64,000 nucleotides of DNA from Conchocele bisecta (Eukaryota; Mollusca; Bivalvia; Lucinida; Thyasiridae): NCBI GenBank assembly GCA_029237695.1, contig CM055265.1:109604773-109668772 (forward strand), written 5' to 3'. The position numbers and the translations under genes are program-made. Positions within the stretch are counted from its first letter, which is position 1. The number at the start of each line of letters is the position of its first letter. The notes below the pieces were generated by a model, which saw only the letters and a program-made list of their open reading frames with translations, was not told the DNA's origin and did not search any database. Positions 10,590 through 21,324 of this stretch are shown here, in pieces.

Positions 10590-10870
10590 CAGTAATTCTT
10601 CAAACCCGGGTTTGAGTTATCAACATGTTCAATAATTCCTCAAACTCTGGTTGGAGGAATTAGTGTGCAATAACTACCAATCAAGATAACGATGGCACTT
10701 TTTTCACAAAACCAAGGTTTGGACCTCAAAACCGAGTTTGAAGAATAACCACCAATCGCAATCACGATTGATAGTTTTACCTCAAACTAGGATTTCTATT
10801 CTGGTCGATAGTTATTCGTAAAACTACCATTTGCAGCGTCAAACTCTCGTTTAAACGCCAAATCCATAAT
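10590..10870. repeat. Cluster of TCAAAC inverted motifs
   Basis: At least five short imperfect palindromes built on TCAAACCCGGGTTTGA occur within 280 bp, separated by irregular spacers such as ACTACCAATCAAGATAACG. No terminal repeats or frame is seen. Confidence 0.55.
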
Positions 10871-11086
10871 GATTCTTCAAATGGTAAAACAACAAAGGAG
10901 GCAATTCCAGAGCGAGGCCCGAGTTCGATAAATGAGCATAACATTCTACCACACACAGTGTCTGCAAATGAACACAATTAATGCTGCTTAGACGTTAATA
11001 TATCTTTGGTTCCAAACATGTGTTACATCTCAAAATTATGATGCAACTTGAATATTCCCCAGCACATTCCATCCACTTTGTTAGAG

Positions 11087-11775
11087 CAGGGCTCCAGATA
11101 AGGAATTAGTAATTGAGTATTGTCATTCCCATCATTTCTGAAGCAATTGGGTATTTCAAAATTATAATTGTGTAAAATAGAATCACACTACTGTTTACAC
11201 ATCAGCTAGACCGCACTCATTGCATAGTTTGCTTCTAAATGAAAACAGATCTTGCTATTTCATTACAATTGTCTTCATGGAAAAATAAGAAAATATGCTA
11301 TATTTGTGGTTTGTTGATTGTTTTCTGTAGCATGATAAAGATACCACAAATCTTTCATTGCTTTTTGATACACACTACTTCTGATTTCAATTTGGTTTTT
11401 GGAAATTTTAATTGGGTATTTACGCAAATACGCACATTATCTGTAGCCTATTTCATCAACATTGCAAAGTATACTTTAGTAGCAAAGTATACTTTAGTAG
11501 CAAAGTATACTTTGAGGGAGAAATTTTCAATTTTATGATAAATTTATTATTTTTTATTATACTGAATTTATTACATTATCACAGCCAATTTGGCTGTGAT
11601 AATGTAATAAATTCAGTATAATAATTCTACATACTTTTAATCATAAAATATATGCATTTGTTAGTTCTATATGAAATAATGCATTTCAGGAAAAATAAAT
11701 GATTTCTCCCTCAAAGTATACTTTGCTAGTAAAGTATACTTTGCAATGTTGATGAAATAGGCTACAGGAGCTCTG
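11087..11775 (+). mobile_element. Subfamily A MITE split by Y
   Basis: The left end CAGGGCTCCAGATAAGG and A-type interior run to 11440; the last bases, GGAGCTCTG, reappear at 11767-11775. The gap is filled by the Y element. Confidence 0.8.
11444..11764. mobile_element. Y-family palindromic MITE
   Basis: The ends TAGCCTATTTCATCAAC are inverted. Three 18-bp units of AAAGTATACTTTAGTAGC lie near the left end and two are mirrored at the right. The core at 11555-11623 has 33-bp perfect arms (from TATTATACTGAATTTATT) around a 3-base spacer. Flanks are CTG and CAG, which may be a decayed 3-bp duplication. A second copy is at 13372-13702. Confidence 0.85.
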
Positions 11776-12018
11776 GGTCTCGGAAGGTAAACGATGTGTT
11801 TTTTTTTTTTGCTTTCATGAATTGCAAATGACCCATTTATCATATCAAGCAAGCACACCATTTTATTTGATACAATTTCAAGGAGTGTGCTTTATTCAGC
11901 TATAATACTTGCATAGTGTTAAAGGTGAGGCAATTTGGTAATGAGATTCCAAAATTACTGTTACAAGAAGCACAATTTGTGTAATAATATTAGTTGTGAA
12001 ATATTATACCCACGTATA

Positions 12019-12396
12019 GTTTGTTTGTTTATTGGTGTTTAACGGCCTATCAACAGCTAAGGTCATGTAAGGCCGGGCAAACGGGTTCAATCCCGTTTTA
12101 ACCTGCTGCATTTGGGGGAAAATCATAAAAATCAGAATTTACATCGAGAAAAATATATGCAGCCCTGAAATTAGAATAACCTGACCTGGTGCCAGGTCCA
12201 TACCACACCAAGTCATCACTTGGCCCCTTCCCTAAAATAGGATTACGAATAATCATAATACTCATATAAGGGTTATAACCAGATTCAACTGTCACATACA
12301 AAATACAAAAGAGGTATACATGTATGTGAGGGCCAAACCAGGTATCCAGTCGGGATTCAGGTAAGAATGAACCCCTATCGTTGAATTACCCGTTAG
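12019..12396 (-). mobile_element. TTTG-tail SINE
   Basis: It is nearly full length, from GTTTGTTTGTTTATTGGTG to the head-side CCCCTATCGTTGAATTACCC. It abuts the Q fragment that follows. No clear target duplication was found. Confidence 0.8.
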
Positions 12397-12962
12397 TAAG
12401 AGCAAAATTATGATAGTCTGTAAATTTCACATTAACAATGTTTTCTTGTAAACAATTATTGAATTTACATTTATTGAGCATTGGCTGCATATGCAGCCTA
12501 TGCTCAATAAATGTAAATCCATCAATTGTTCGTTTGTTTGTTGGGGTTTAACGGCCTATCAACAGCTAAGGTCATTTAAGGCCGGGTCAATGGGTTTAGT
12601 ACTAAATCCCACATATTACCTGTACAAGCACATGTACATGTTCAAGTACATGTACAAATGGAGGGAAAATCCCAAGATCAGAACTGACTATTTACAATAA
12701 CAAAAGTATTTATTCAGCCTGAAATCAGAATAATCCTGATCTGATGCCGGGTCCTCGCCACACCAGAATCACTTGGCCCCTCCCAAAAGCAGTAGGATCA
12801 GTAATAATCTTACTACTTTTATAATGGGCAATAACTCCCAGGTAACAAAACAGCCAAAGATAAAAACGTACCTGAGGGCCAAACCAGGCAAATTGAAATT
12901 TCCAGACGATCCTCAATTTGTGGTTACGAACATTTTAGTTGTACGAAGTTTAGACCGTTCAA
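12395..12962. mobile_element. Q-family MITE split by SINE
   Basis: Left part 12395-12528 holds the hairpin GAGCATTGGCTGCATATGC and its complement; right part 12891-12962 continues with AATTGAAATTTCCAGACG and ends near ACGAAGTTTAG. The outer left end is lost. Confidence 0.75.
12529..12890 (-). mobile_element. 5'-truncated SINE inside Q
   Basis: It runs from (TTTG)n to GGCCAAACCAGGC, lacking the last 45 bases or so of the head. AATTG flanks it on both sides. Loss of the head with an intact tail is the usual sign of incomplete reverse transcription. Confidence 0.8.
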
Positions 12963-13371
12963 CAGCATGACCCTGTGCCTTTAATATTGGCTTCCATGTG
13001 GTATAGACATGACACAGTGCAAGGACAAGGACTGTTCTAATCATGAATGTGTCTGTGTTTCCTGGCAGTCAATATTAGCTGCAGCCATAAAGTCTGAACT
13101 TTAAATATTATATTGTCTACTTGTTGCCAAAACAAAGCTACGAGATGACATAGCCTAGAAAGAAATATATTTTAATCTGAGTAAATAGACGAAGGTCTGT
13201 CTACAATGGTTGCTTATAACTTGCTAATTAATGGTGTAAGGTCCTTTCTCATACTTGAATGTCACATTTATGCTCCGAGAAAACTCGACCAACTCTCCAA
13301 CTGTCTGAGTAGAAAAATGAAGGGTAGGTTGGTTCTACCCAGTGGCCTTGGTTAGTACTGGTGCAACCTTG

Positions 13372-13702
13372 TAGCCGATTTCACCAAAATTACTAAGCAT
13401 ACTTATCGAGCAAAGTGTAATCATTTATTTTTCCCGAAATGGATTATTTCATAAAGTACTAACGACTGCATATAATTTGATGATTAAAAGTATGCAGAAT
13501 TATTATACTGAATTTATTACATTATCACAGCCATTTTCATATACTGAATTTATTACATTATCACAGCCAAAATGGCTGTGATAATGTAATAAATTCATTA
13601 TAATAAAAATTAATAACTTTATCATTAAATTGAAAAATTCTCCCTCAAAGTGAACTTTAATAACAAGATCAGTATACTTTGCAATTTTGGTGAAATAGGC
13701 TA
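13372..13702. mobile_element. Y-family palindromic MITE
   Basis: The ends TAGCCGATTTCACC and its complement bound a core with TACTGAATTTATTACATTAT. The left arm of the hairpin is present twice in tandem (about 13500-13530 and 13538-13568), a partial duplication not seen in the copy at 11444-11764. Confidence 0.8.
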
Positions 13703-13970
13703 CATGAATGCAACCAAACTAATAGGGGAGGCGCACGGGTATGAAAGGTTATCAAGTCAATACCAACCCTACAATCGAAGCAACAACAACAACAAAGTAG
13801 ACAAACAGACTGGTTTAACTGGGGTACATGCATCTAGACTGGTTTACACCTGGGGTACAGTTTTTTCTACAGATGGTACACGTACACAGAATGTTGCACA
13901 TAAATCAGGGAAGAACCAGTCTGATTGTTTTTCAACTGTGCACGAAGAAGTCTAAATTTCACTCCAAGGG

Positions 13971-14104
13971 CAGTGAAACTGGACACCCTGGGAGGTCCCC
14001 AGGGTGTTGAGATGTCCCAGGGTGTTGGGAGGTCCCCAGGATGTTGGGAGGTCCCCAGGGTGTTGGGAGGTCCCCAGGGTGTTCAGCTTTGAGAGATTCC
14101 ACTG
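13971..14104. mobile_element. Pogo-like MITE with 19-bp minisatellite
   Basis: It begins CAGTGAAACTGGACACCC and ends GAGAGATTCCACTG-TA, resembling the CAGTGNAACCTC ends of pogo/Tc1-type elements. The middle, 13981-14085, is four to five copies of GGGAGGTCCCCAGGGTGTT. Confidence 0.6.
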
Positions 14105-14402
14105 TAACTCAGGTATATGATAATTTCAAGACGAGCGTGTGTGTGGGTCGCATATGTACATGTATAGTCAAAGCTATATTTATATTGTATAAGTTTATAT
14201 CTATTTATGTTCCCTGTAGTTCGCGTATTTTTTACTTAAATATAACTTGCTCAAATCCATGATGAACGCAACTTGTGTATGATGTTCAGAAGCATGAATT
14301 GTAATTCGCTAATTTAGGTAAGTGGAGATACATGTAGCAATGACTAAAGATAGAATAAAGTCAGCTTCAGCCAATCACAAACTATCACAGATTAACCACA
14401 GA

Positions 14403-14577
14403 CTAAAACAAGAGTACCAAAAGTCACAATATATGCCCATCGAGCATATAGTAAATGAGGACAGATGTGGAGAATTTGAAAATCAATAGGATTCTTACAG
14501 TTGCCGTGAAAAACATATATACATGTACCAAATTTGGTTAAGATCCGTCAAGTAGAACTCAAGATATTGCGAGGACA
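14403..14577 (+). mobile_element. G-family repeat fragment
   Basis: It matches the G repeat (AAGAGTACCAAAAGTCACAA, ATATGCCCATCGAG, CAAGTAGAACTCAAG) and stops where the V hairpin begins. Confidence 0.6.
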
Positions 14578-14676
14578 AGCGGCGATATAAACTTGGAAAA
14601 GTCGCGGGAATACTGGACGAGGCCTTCCGGCCTTCGTCCAGTATTCCCGCGACTTTTCCAAGTTTATATCGCCGCT
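14578..14676. repeat. V hairpin, 43-bp perfect arms
   Basis: The left arm, 14578-14620, starts AGCGGCGATATAAACTTGG and is an exact reverse complement of 14634-14676. The spacer is GGCCTTCCGGCCT. Larger V copies lie at 16881-17311 and 36130-36483. Confidence 0.95.
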
Positions 14677-14946
14677 GTTAAGGAAGAACAGCGTCAATAC
14701 AAATGTTCATTTCTCTCTCTCGAAAGAGCGTATAAAAAGGCAGCTGTATTCAATAGACAATCAGATGGAATGATTATAAGCACTCATTAGTATCGTTTGA
14801 GTATATGGTAAAGTTACTGGAAATTGTAACACAGGTTTGATGAAATTTAAGCGATTAGTAGAACAAGCAGGCTAAATCCCTAATGGCCTTAGCCCCCTTC
14901 TTCCACTCACCTGTTCAAGTGAAGTGCAAGTGTCATATGAAGATCA

Positions 14947-15255
14947 TTAACCCTTTCAAAACTACCAGACATATTTGCTAATATTTGCAAATGGTGTAGA
15001 TTTGCAGATCTCCAGATAAGGGGAGTATTCAACGCACTTATTTTAGCAGAATACGCATTGATTATCAAAAGTGGGAGTACAAAATACTCACACCAATGTG
15101 AAATAATATAATACTCTAAATACAAAACTTATCTGGAGCTCTGCTTTTGTGGATATTTTTTAATTTTCACAAACTGACCCCTATTGCTGCATAATGGAAA
15201 AGTCTCAATGTAACATGAAATAGTCCATGTCAGTTAATTAGGGGTGAAAGGGCTA
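14947..15255. mobile_element. P1 MITE containing a B MITE
   Basis: TTAA-CCCTTTCAAAACT begins it; GGGGTGAAAGGG-CTAA ends it, with one base changed in the right TTAA. Subfamily B occupies 15004-15143. Confidence 0.7.
15004..15143 (+). mobile_element. Subfamily B MITE, internally deleted
   Basis: It runs from CAGATCTCCAGATAAGG to CTTATCTGGAGCTCTG and is only 140 bp against about 364 bp for the copy at 2513. The early B interior (TTTTAGCAGAATACGC) is kept. Confidence 0.8.
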
Positions 15256-15385
15256 ATTTTGAATAAGTAGAACAAGTGCGAACTACTGTTACAGGTTACA
15301 TAAGTCCGGTTTACAAGTGTGTATATACTATACTACTAGCATGCACAAATTCAAATTACGGGACCACTGTCACCATGGTGATAAA

Positions 15386-15472
15386 GTGAGAATTATTGAG
15401 TAACTATTAATAGATGCGGTAGATAGGATGTGAGAATTATTGAGTAACTATTAATAGATACAGTAGATAGGA
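15386..15472 (+). repeat. 44-bp tandem duplication
   Basis: Two adjacent copies contain GAGAATTATTGAGTAACTAT and differ at two or three positions. Confidence 0.9.
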
Positions 15473-15582
15473 TACTTGCCTACTGATCGACCACTCCAGA
15501 TCATGTATAATTTTTTAGCCTCCTCGCCTGTGGAATACATGCAGGATTATACGAAAATAAACATGCAAAATACGTGCATATA

Positions 15583-15727
15583 CAGGGATTCCGCTGGCGA
15601 TCGCCACTTTCGCAATTGGCGATAAAAATAAACAATTGGCGATAAAAAATTACAATTTTCGAAAACAAATCGGCACTTCAAAAAAAAAAAAGTGCCAATT
15701 TTTTGGTTTTCCCCAGCGGAAGCCCCG
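15583..15727. mobile_element. W-family MITE
   Basis: It starts CAGGGATTCCGCTGGCGATC and ends CCCCAGCGGAAGCCCCG. The AATTGGCGATAAAAATAAAC unit near the left end is repeated. The arms are self-complementary through A/T tracts. Confidence 0.8.
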
Positions 15728-15867
15728 ATATAAAACACACTATACGTGCAAAATATACAGTCGACAAGCATGTGATAAAGGTCGCTACAGTAGGTGATGA
15801 ATGCACCAGTCAGATGTTACTCTTGAGTTACTATTGTTATTTCATGTTGTAGACATGTATATTGTTG

Positions 15868-16208
15868 CAGTGCTCCAGATAAGGAATTAGTAATTGAGTA
15901 TTGTCACTCCATCATTTCTGAAGCAATTGGATATTTCAAAATTTTAATTGGGTAAAATAAAATCACACTACTGTTTACACATCAACAGACCGCAATTATT
16001 AATAGTTTGCTTCGAAATGCCAAGATGTGTTTTCATGGAAAATAAGAAAAAATGCTATATTTGTGGTCTGTTTATTGTTTTCTGCAGCATGATAAAGTTA
16101 CCACAAAATTTGTATTGCTTTTTGATACTCTCTACTTCTGATTTGAATTGGGTTTTTGGCAATTTTAATTGGGTATTTAAGCAGATACGCAGCTTATCTG
16201 GAGCTCTG
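15868..16208 (+). mobile_element. CAGAGCTCC MITE, subfamily A
   Basis: Both ends are intact. TTGTTG flanks both sides (15862-15867 and 16209-16214), a 6-bp target duplication. Confidence 0.9.
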
Positions 16209-16324
16209 TTGTTGGTAATTTGTCATTACTTCTGAAATATTAGATTCTAGGGCACATGCAACTTTCTAAGTTAGCTTTTCCAGTTTCCATTACAGCTAGA
16301 TAATAGTCAGAACTTATAATACAG

Positions 16325-16450
16325 TTTATTTTTATTGACCAGACGGTTCAAACGAGCGGTAACAACATATATTTTCATGATGAAGTAAAGAATTTTGTTT
16401 TCTCTCAATAGTTTCATACTACTATTGTATCCCGTCTCTAATGGGTTAAT
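16325..16450. mobile_element. P2 MITE, right half
   Basis: It retains CAGACGGTTCAAACGAGCGG and the terminus CTAATGGG-TTAA. The left half is absent. Confidence 0.65.
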
Positions 16451-16880
16451 AAAATATGTTCATAGATATTTGTAGTAGCTGATTTGAATTTATTCAAGAA
16501 TGTATACAAGTGCCGAGTAACAGGACTGGCGCATAAAATGCTCAAATGTGAACTACTAAAATACAAAATTCAAACAAAACCAAATCTACAAAGTGACCTT
16601 GAATTTCTGCATCTTCTATGAGTTAAGCCGGCTCTGGTATTATCTCCCTTGTTTGCCTTCTTTTTTTTTTTTATACCAAAACTGGATTTCGAAAAAATGC
16701 GAAACTAAATTCCACAGGAGCTCTGAAATTTTTCAATTTGTCATGTCATTTACGGAAAATAAATTTTAGTGAAATACCGCAATACGACTACGGAAATAAT
16801 GCCAGAGCCCGGCTCATAAGTTTTGGTTTCAAGTCAGTGGTGATGTTTGCAAAGAATGTCTAGTCACACAGAAATGATTA

Positions 16881-17311
16881 TAGGAATGAATGGCCTTTTT
16901 GTGAAATTTATCGGGGTATAAACTTGGAAAAGTCGCAGGAATACTGGACGAAGCGATAAAAAATTACAATTTTCGAAAACAAATCAAAAAAACATTTTTT
17001 TAATTTTTTTTTTCGAAAATTGTAATTTTTTTAAGGCCTCGTCCAGTATTCTCGCGACTTTTCCAAGTTTATATCCCTGATAAATTCCACAAAAAGGCCA
17101 TTCATTCCTTATAATTCCAGCATTTTAAATAAATTCATCAAGAAAATGTGTTTATTTTCCGTTTTCTTAAGAATTATTTTAACTGCGCCTGACGGTTATG
17201 GAAAGTAGTTCGGCATGGGAGTTTACTGGGATATAAATTTTGGACAGAGACTTGCTACGGACCAATCAAATGTTAGGGAATTGTGTAAATATTTTTGTGC
17301 TGGAATTATTA
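16881..17311. mobile_element. V element with W fragment inside
   Basis: The arm GGAATGAATGGCCTTTTTG recurs inverted at 17090-17108. The inner hairpin (ACTTGGAAAAGTCGC) is interrupted at about 16955-17035 by W-like sequence (GCGATAAAAAATTACAATTT and its complement). The right part matches 36130-36330 in reverse. Confidence 0.75.
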
Positions 17312-17390
17312 TAAACATACATAAAATATGGATTAAATGTATGTGTGGTATATCAAAAGCCATGTTCCAACATATATAATCAGGGGCCGT

Positions 17391-17610
17391 TTCACTAAAC
17401 TTTGTACGACTAAAATGTTCGTACATTAAGTGAAGATTTAGGATCGTCTGTAAATTTCATTTGATGGATATGCATATGCAGCCTATGCTCAATAAATGTA
17501 AATCCAATAATTGTTTACAAGAACACATTGTTAATGTGATATTTACAGACTACCGTATAATAATTTTGTGCTTACAAACATTTTAGTCGTACGAAGATTA
17601 GTAAAGATCA
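17391..17610. mobile_element. Q-family MITE
   Basis: It begins CAG-GGGCCGTTTCACTAAAC. The hairpin core is decayed on one arm, the right end ACGAAGATTAGTAAAG is mutated, and TCAG follows. Confidence 0.8.
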
Positions 17611-18099
17611 GTCAGTGCCAAAAATAAATTTCTTATAGGTGGTCTAAACAAAACTATATACAAAGAGCAATAAATCAAAATGCAACAAAAGCTAAGATAA
17701 GAAAACTATATAAAATGCTACAAAAAAATGCGCTAAAACACACAATACAAATACATGGCTTACATGTTTTGTTAGGAACTGAAATGAAAGAAGAATAAAT
17801 GGAACTTTGAAAGCCAAGACTGCGTGTTAGATAATCCATGCATTGTAATCTATCATACTTTGTAAGTGTATTGACACTAGCTGAAGCAATAAAATGAACA
17901 GGAAAGATGCTGAGATGCATAAGTTCTCCGGGCGACATAACAATGTACTGATTGTCGTATATGGACGGTGGGCTGTATTATAAGTCACAAAACTGCATAA
18001 ATGCACAAAATGCAATGTACTTCCCTCAGAAGCTTTATAAGAATGACTCATGCAATGGCATAAAAATTAGGTTTCATAAAATCACATAGGCTACTTACC

Positions 18100-18483
18100 G
18101 TCTGTTTCACGAAACCTGCCCAAATTTTACAGCTATATAAACAATGCAAAAACTTTTTTTTTTATAATGTTAAGTTCTTTTTCTTTTGTGACATTTGGTT
18201 CAATATTGATTTTATTGCGAAAAAACAATTTCTCTATGTTAAATCCCCATAGACATCTTCAGAGTGAAATTTTTCGGTTTTTGACTACTCCGGCTCCTCC
18301 ACTTCCGTTTCACCCCTGTTAAATTCCCATAGACAAACCAATTTTCATTATAAAATCAATATTCTACTAAATAAAAAGAAGGCTCATTCTTAAATTTTGA
18401 TAAAATGTAATATTATCGAAAATATCATTTTTTTTTCTTTGTTTATATGGCCGTAAAATTTGGGCAGGTTTCATGAAACAGAC
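18100..18483. mobile_element. X-family MITE
   Basis: The ends are inverted over about 40 bp: GTCTGTTTCACGAAACCTGC on the left, and its near complement ends at 18483. The interior includes TTTCTCTATGTTAAATCCCC, shared with 53805-54368. Confidence 0.85.
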
Positions 18484-18858
18484 AGTAGTGAATGAGATTG
18501 TCTGCATAATCTTATCTCCGCATATCACAGATGTTGATTCCTAACAAATACAATCATTTTTGTAAACTGCATAGAAACTGGACAAAAGTACAGAAAGAAT
18601 AGAATTTGACGTGTGCTCTGATGTTTCTCTCAACATTCACAATCTTTGAAATAAATTTCTGAAATCTGAAAATTCTCATACAAGACAAACCATGTGATTT
18701 TATACCTAAGAAGATGTGTCATATCTCATGACAAATATTTATAGAAACTATAATATTTTCATCAACATTTCAACATTTCATAAACTTTTGACGATATTTG
18801 TGGAAAAGATCATCAGTTTTGTAATTATTTTTTATGAAATATCACACATCTTCTTAGG

Positions 18859-19726
18859 TTTTGTTTGTTTTGTTTGTTTGTTGGGGTTTAACGGCCTATC
18901 AACAGCTAAACTCATTTAATGTCGGGTCAATGGGTTTAGTACTAAATCCCATATATTACCTGTACAAGTACATGTACATGTTCAAGTACATGTACAAATG
19001 GGGGGAAAATCCCAAAATCAGAACTGAATATTTACAATAACAAAACTGTATATTCAGCCCTGAAATCAGAATAATCCTGATCTGATGCCAGGTCCTCGCC
19101 ACACCAGAATCACTTGGCCCCTCCCAAAAGCAGTAGTATCAGCAATAATCTTACTACTTTTATAATGGGTAATAACCCAATTCAACTCCCAGGTAACTAA
19201 AGAACCAAAGATAACAAGAGTGCCGAAGGTCATAATATATGCCCATCGAGGCAAGGCCAGTTAACAAGGGGAGATAACTCACTGACAATTAATAGGGTTC
19301 TTGCCGTGATAAACATGTATATTGAATTTGGTCACGATCTGTCAAAAATAAATAGGCTTCTTCGTCTTGCCGTGATAAACATGTATACCGAATTTGGTTA
19401 CAAGCGATCTTGAGTTATTGCGTGGACAAGGATACAGAGTGCGAAAAATAAAAATGGCCGCCAAGGGGAGATAAGTACATTTGTAATTGGAAATTTTTGA
19501 AAATAAATAGGCTTCTTCATCTTGCCGTGATAAACATGTATACCGAATTTGGTTACGATCGGTGAAATAGAACTTGAGTTATTGCGTGAACAAGGATACA
19601 GAGTGCGAAAAATAAAAATGGCTGCCAAGGGAGATAAGTAATTGGAAATTTTTGAAAATAAATAGGATTCTTCATCTTGCCCATACTGTTAATTTACGCC
19701 GTCTCATTCGCCCGAACACCACCCAC
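18859..19726 (-). mobile_element. SINE inside K, itself interrupted
   Basis: The SINE tail starts at 18859 and its head (TGTTAATTTACGCCGTCTC) is at 19687-19726. The target duplication CATCTTCTTAGG is exact on both sides (18847-18858 and 19727-19738). The SINE body breaks off at 19214, where G starts. Confidence 0.9.
19215..19684 (+). mobile_element. G-family repeat inside the SINE
   Basis: It starts AAGAGTGCCGAAGGTCATAA. From about 19345 a unit of about 155 bp (GGCTTCTTCATCTTGCCGTG) is tandemly repeated two and a third times. Relatives are at 14403-14577 and 43986-44222. Confidence 0.75.
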
Positions 19727-19985
19727 CATCTTCTTAGGTACAAAATCAGATGGCTGTCTAGTATGTGATTAAGCAGAAAACCTAATGGATTGGCCAATAT
19801 ATAATACAAAATATCAGACACAGCATCCAAGCAATGACACACTCGATTATATAAAACATATTTTCAGTTCATCATCAATTCAACAACATGTAAACTGCAA
19901 CAAAACCAATCGTTATATCCCCAAGCGCAAACAAAATTCAATAAGTTCAAACTTTTCATAAAATGTGGCTATGAATGGATACACA

Positions 19986-20178
19986 GGGCTTAAGGGTTTT
20001 GTGACCAGTGTAGATCCTGATCCGCACAGTCTGATCAGGATCGGCAGTTTGCCTTTCCATCAATGAAATACCAGTCGTGCTTCTAACAAGCAATATAACA
20101 GGCAACACGACCTATTTGATCAGGAACTACACTGCTCACATATACAATAAGCCCAATGTCTCCAGTCACAGCCACAAA
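19986..20178. mobile_element. Z-family MITE abutting a stop codon
   Basis: It runs from a truncated left end (GGGTTTTGTGACCAGTGTAG) to TCTCCAGTCACAGCCACAAA. The right edge is within about five bases of the stop codon of the coding exon at 20182-20699, so the transcript's 3' UTR would start in Z. Confidence 0.65.
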
Positions 20179-20181
20179 TGT

Positions 20182-20699
20182 TCAATCCCTCAGGTCAAGC
20201 AAATCCTTGTTCATTCCAATGTTACCTTTGTTATCCTTCGATAAAGATGATGAGCTCGCCGCGGAGGTCGGCCTACTACCGGATGTAAACGATTCTGACA
20301 TCCTGGACCTGATGTCCATAGATGCCGTAGTTTTCTCTGGCGTCATTGAATGTCGCAACATCATCCTCCTCGCCTTCTTCTCCAGTGGCTCCTGGCCATC
20401 CTTGTTCTCTTTGTTATATATCCCACCATACACTAGACTTGGCTCCGGACTCATTGGTCCCGGACTAGTTGGTTCTGATGTCACATCAACATTTCCCACA
20501 CCACTGTTTGTATTATCATTCACCAGTACCTCCTTAACAGAGTTCACGTCACTCGCGTCATCACTAACCTCACTAGTATCACTACATTTGCTATCACCAA
20601 GGTGCTGCAGTTCCGCTGATTCGGGACTTTCCACGTCCATGTTTATTACGTCATCCACATTTGTTCCAATGTCATCACTGGCAGCACCGTCAGGCAGGC
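20182..20699 (-). CDS. Terminal coding exon, disordered acidic/Ser-rich protein
   Basis: This is the only stretch here that behaves like a normal host coding exon. On the minus strand a pyrimidine-rich tract ending in CAG at about 20700 fits a splice acceptor; the frame then stays open for about 172 codons to TGA at 20182-20184. The first residues would be LPDGAASDDIGTN; there is no convincing start codon, so upstream exons must exist at higher coordinates. Composition suggests a disordered tail: an acidic, Ser-rich N-terminal part (SDTSEVSDDASDVNSVKEV), a Pro/Ser stretch (SEPTSPGPMSPEPS), a basic cluster (EKKARRMMLRHSMTPEK) that could be a nuclear localisation signal or phosphosite region, and a Ser-rich end (TSAASSSSLSKD). 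I do not recognise the family. The stop lies within a few bases of a Z transposon, so the native C-terminus may have been changed. The opposite strand is also open here but has low-complexity composition and no splice logic. Confidence 0.6.
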
Positions 20700-20722
20700 C
20701 TGGAAAGACAGAGATTTTTTAA
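20700..20722 (-). other. Putative splice acceptor
   Basis: Read on the minus strand, AAAAAATCTCTGTCTTTCCAG is a good polypyrimidine tract plus AG. Just upstream, in frame, is a TAA, consistent with an intron boundary. Confidence 0.55.
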
Positions 20723-20743
20723 TTTAGAACACACGTTTTTGTC

Positions 20744-20953
20744 TTACCGCAATAACCCTAAATATTCGGACACAATCTATTCTAGGAAGCACATATAAAT
20801 ATTGGGTTTCCCACAACAAAGTGTGTCCAAATGTTTAGGGTTAGTATGGCTGTACTGGTTTATCACAAATAACACAATATTCGGATACCATATGTTTTGG
20901 GAAACGGGTTTCCCAAAACAAATGGTGTCTGAATATTAATGGTTATTACGGTA
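20744..20953. mobile_element. Intronic MITE with TACCG ends
   Basis: The ends TACCGCAATAACC and GGTTATTACGGTA are inverted. Two inner palindromes, the clearer being TTTTGGGAAACGGG with its complement, lie within. It sits 45 bp outside the coding exon. Confidence 0.7.
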
Positions 20954-21324
20954 CCCTTTTTTGCTCTTCTTTTTAACATAGACTAAATGTTGTAGAAGCA
21001 TACAAGGTTTAGAAGCATACACGTTTGAGGAGTTTATGATAATCATAGAAAGGATACCAGTGTTTGAAACATTGGTATCCAAATACGTGATTTTTATATG
21101 CTTTTTATGTTTAGCATTACATGTATGAGATTTAGAAATATATGATAATCATATTATATGGACACCAGTGTTTGCAACATATGGTTCTCATATGCTTTTA
21201 AGGTTTAGAAGTATATGAGTTTTAGAAGCATATGCTAATCATTTACATTTATCCCGTCAAGACAGTGCGTATGTGCGGCACAGAAACGGGATGTGCTCGG
21301 CAGAGCCTCGCCCATCCCGTTTCC

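Larger units (their letters stand above)
18683..19759. mobile_element. K-family MITE, host of triple nest
   Basis: The left end AGACAAACCATGTGATTTTA is inverted at the right end (19730-19759). The related empty copy at 24181-24406 is 226 bp, so about 870 bp here is inserted material (18859-19726). Confidence 0.8.

Noticed and set aside
20156..20722. Long open frame on the plus strand opposite the coding exon
   Set aside because: It is Ser/Leu-rich low-complexity sequence produced by the antisense of a Ser-rich exon; the minus strand has a splice acceptor and a natural terminal stop.
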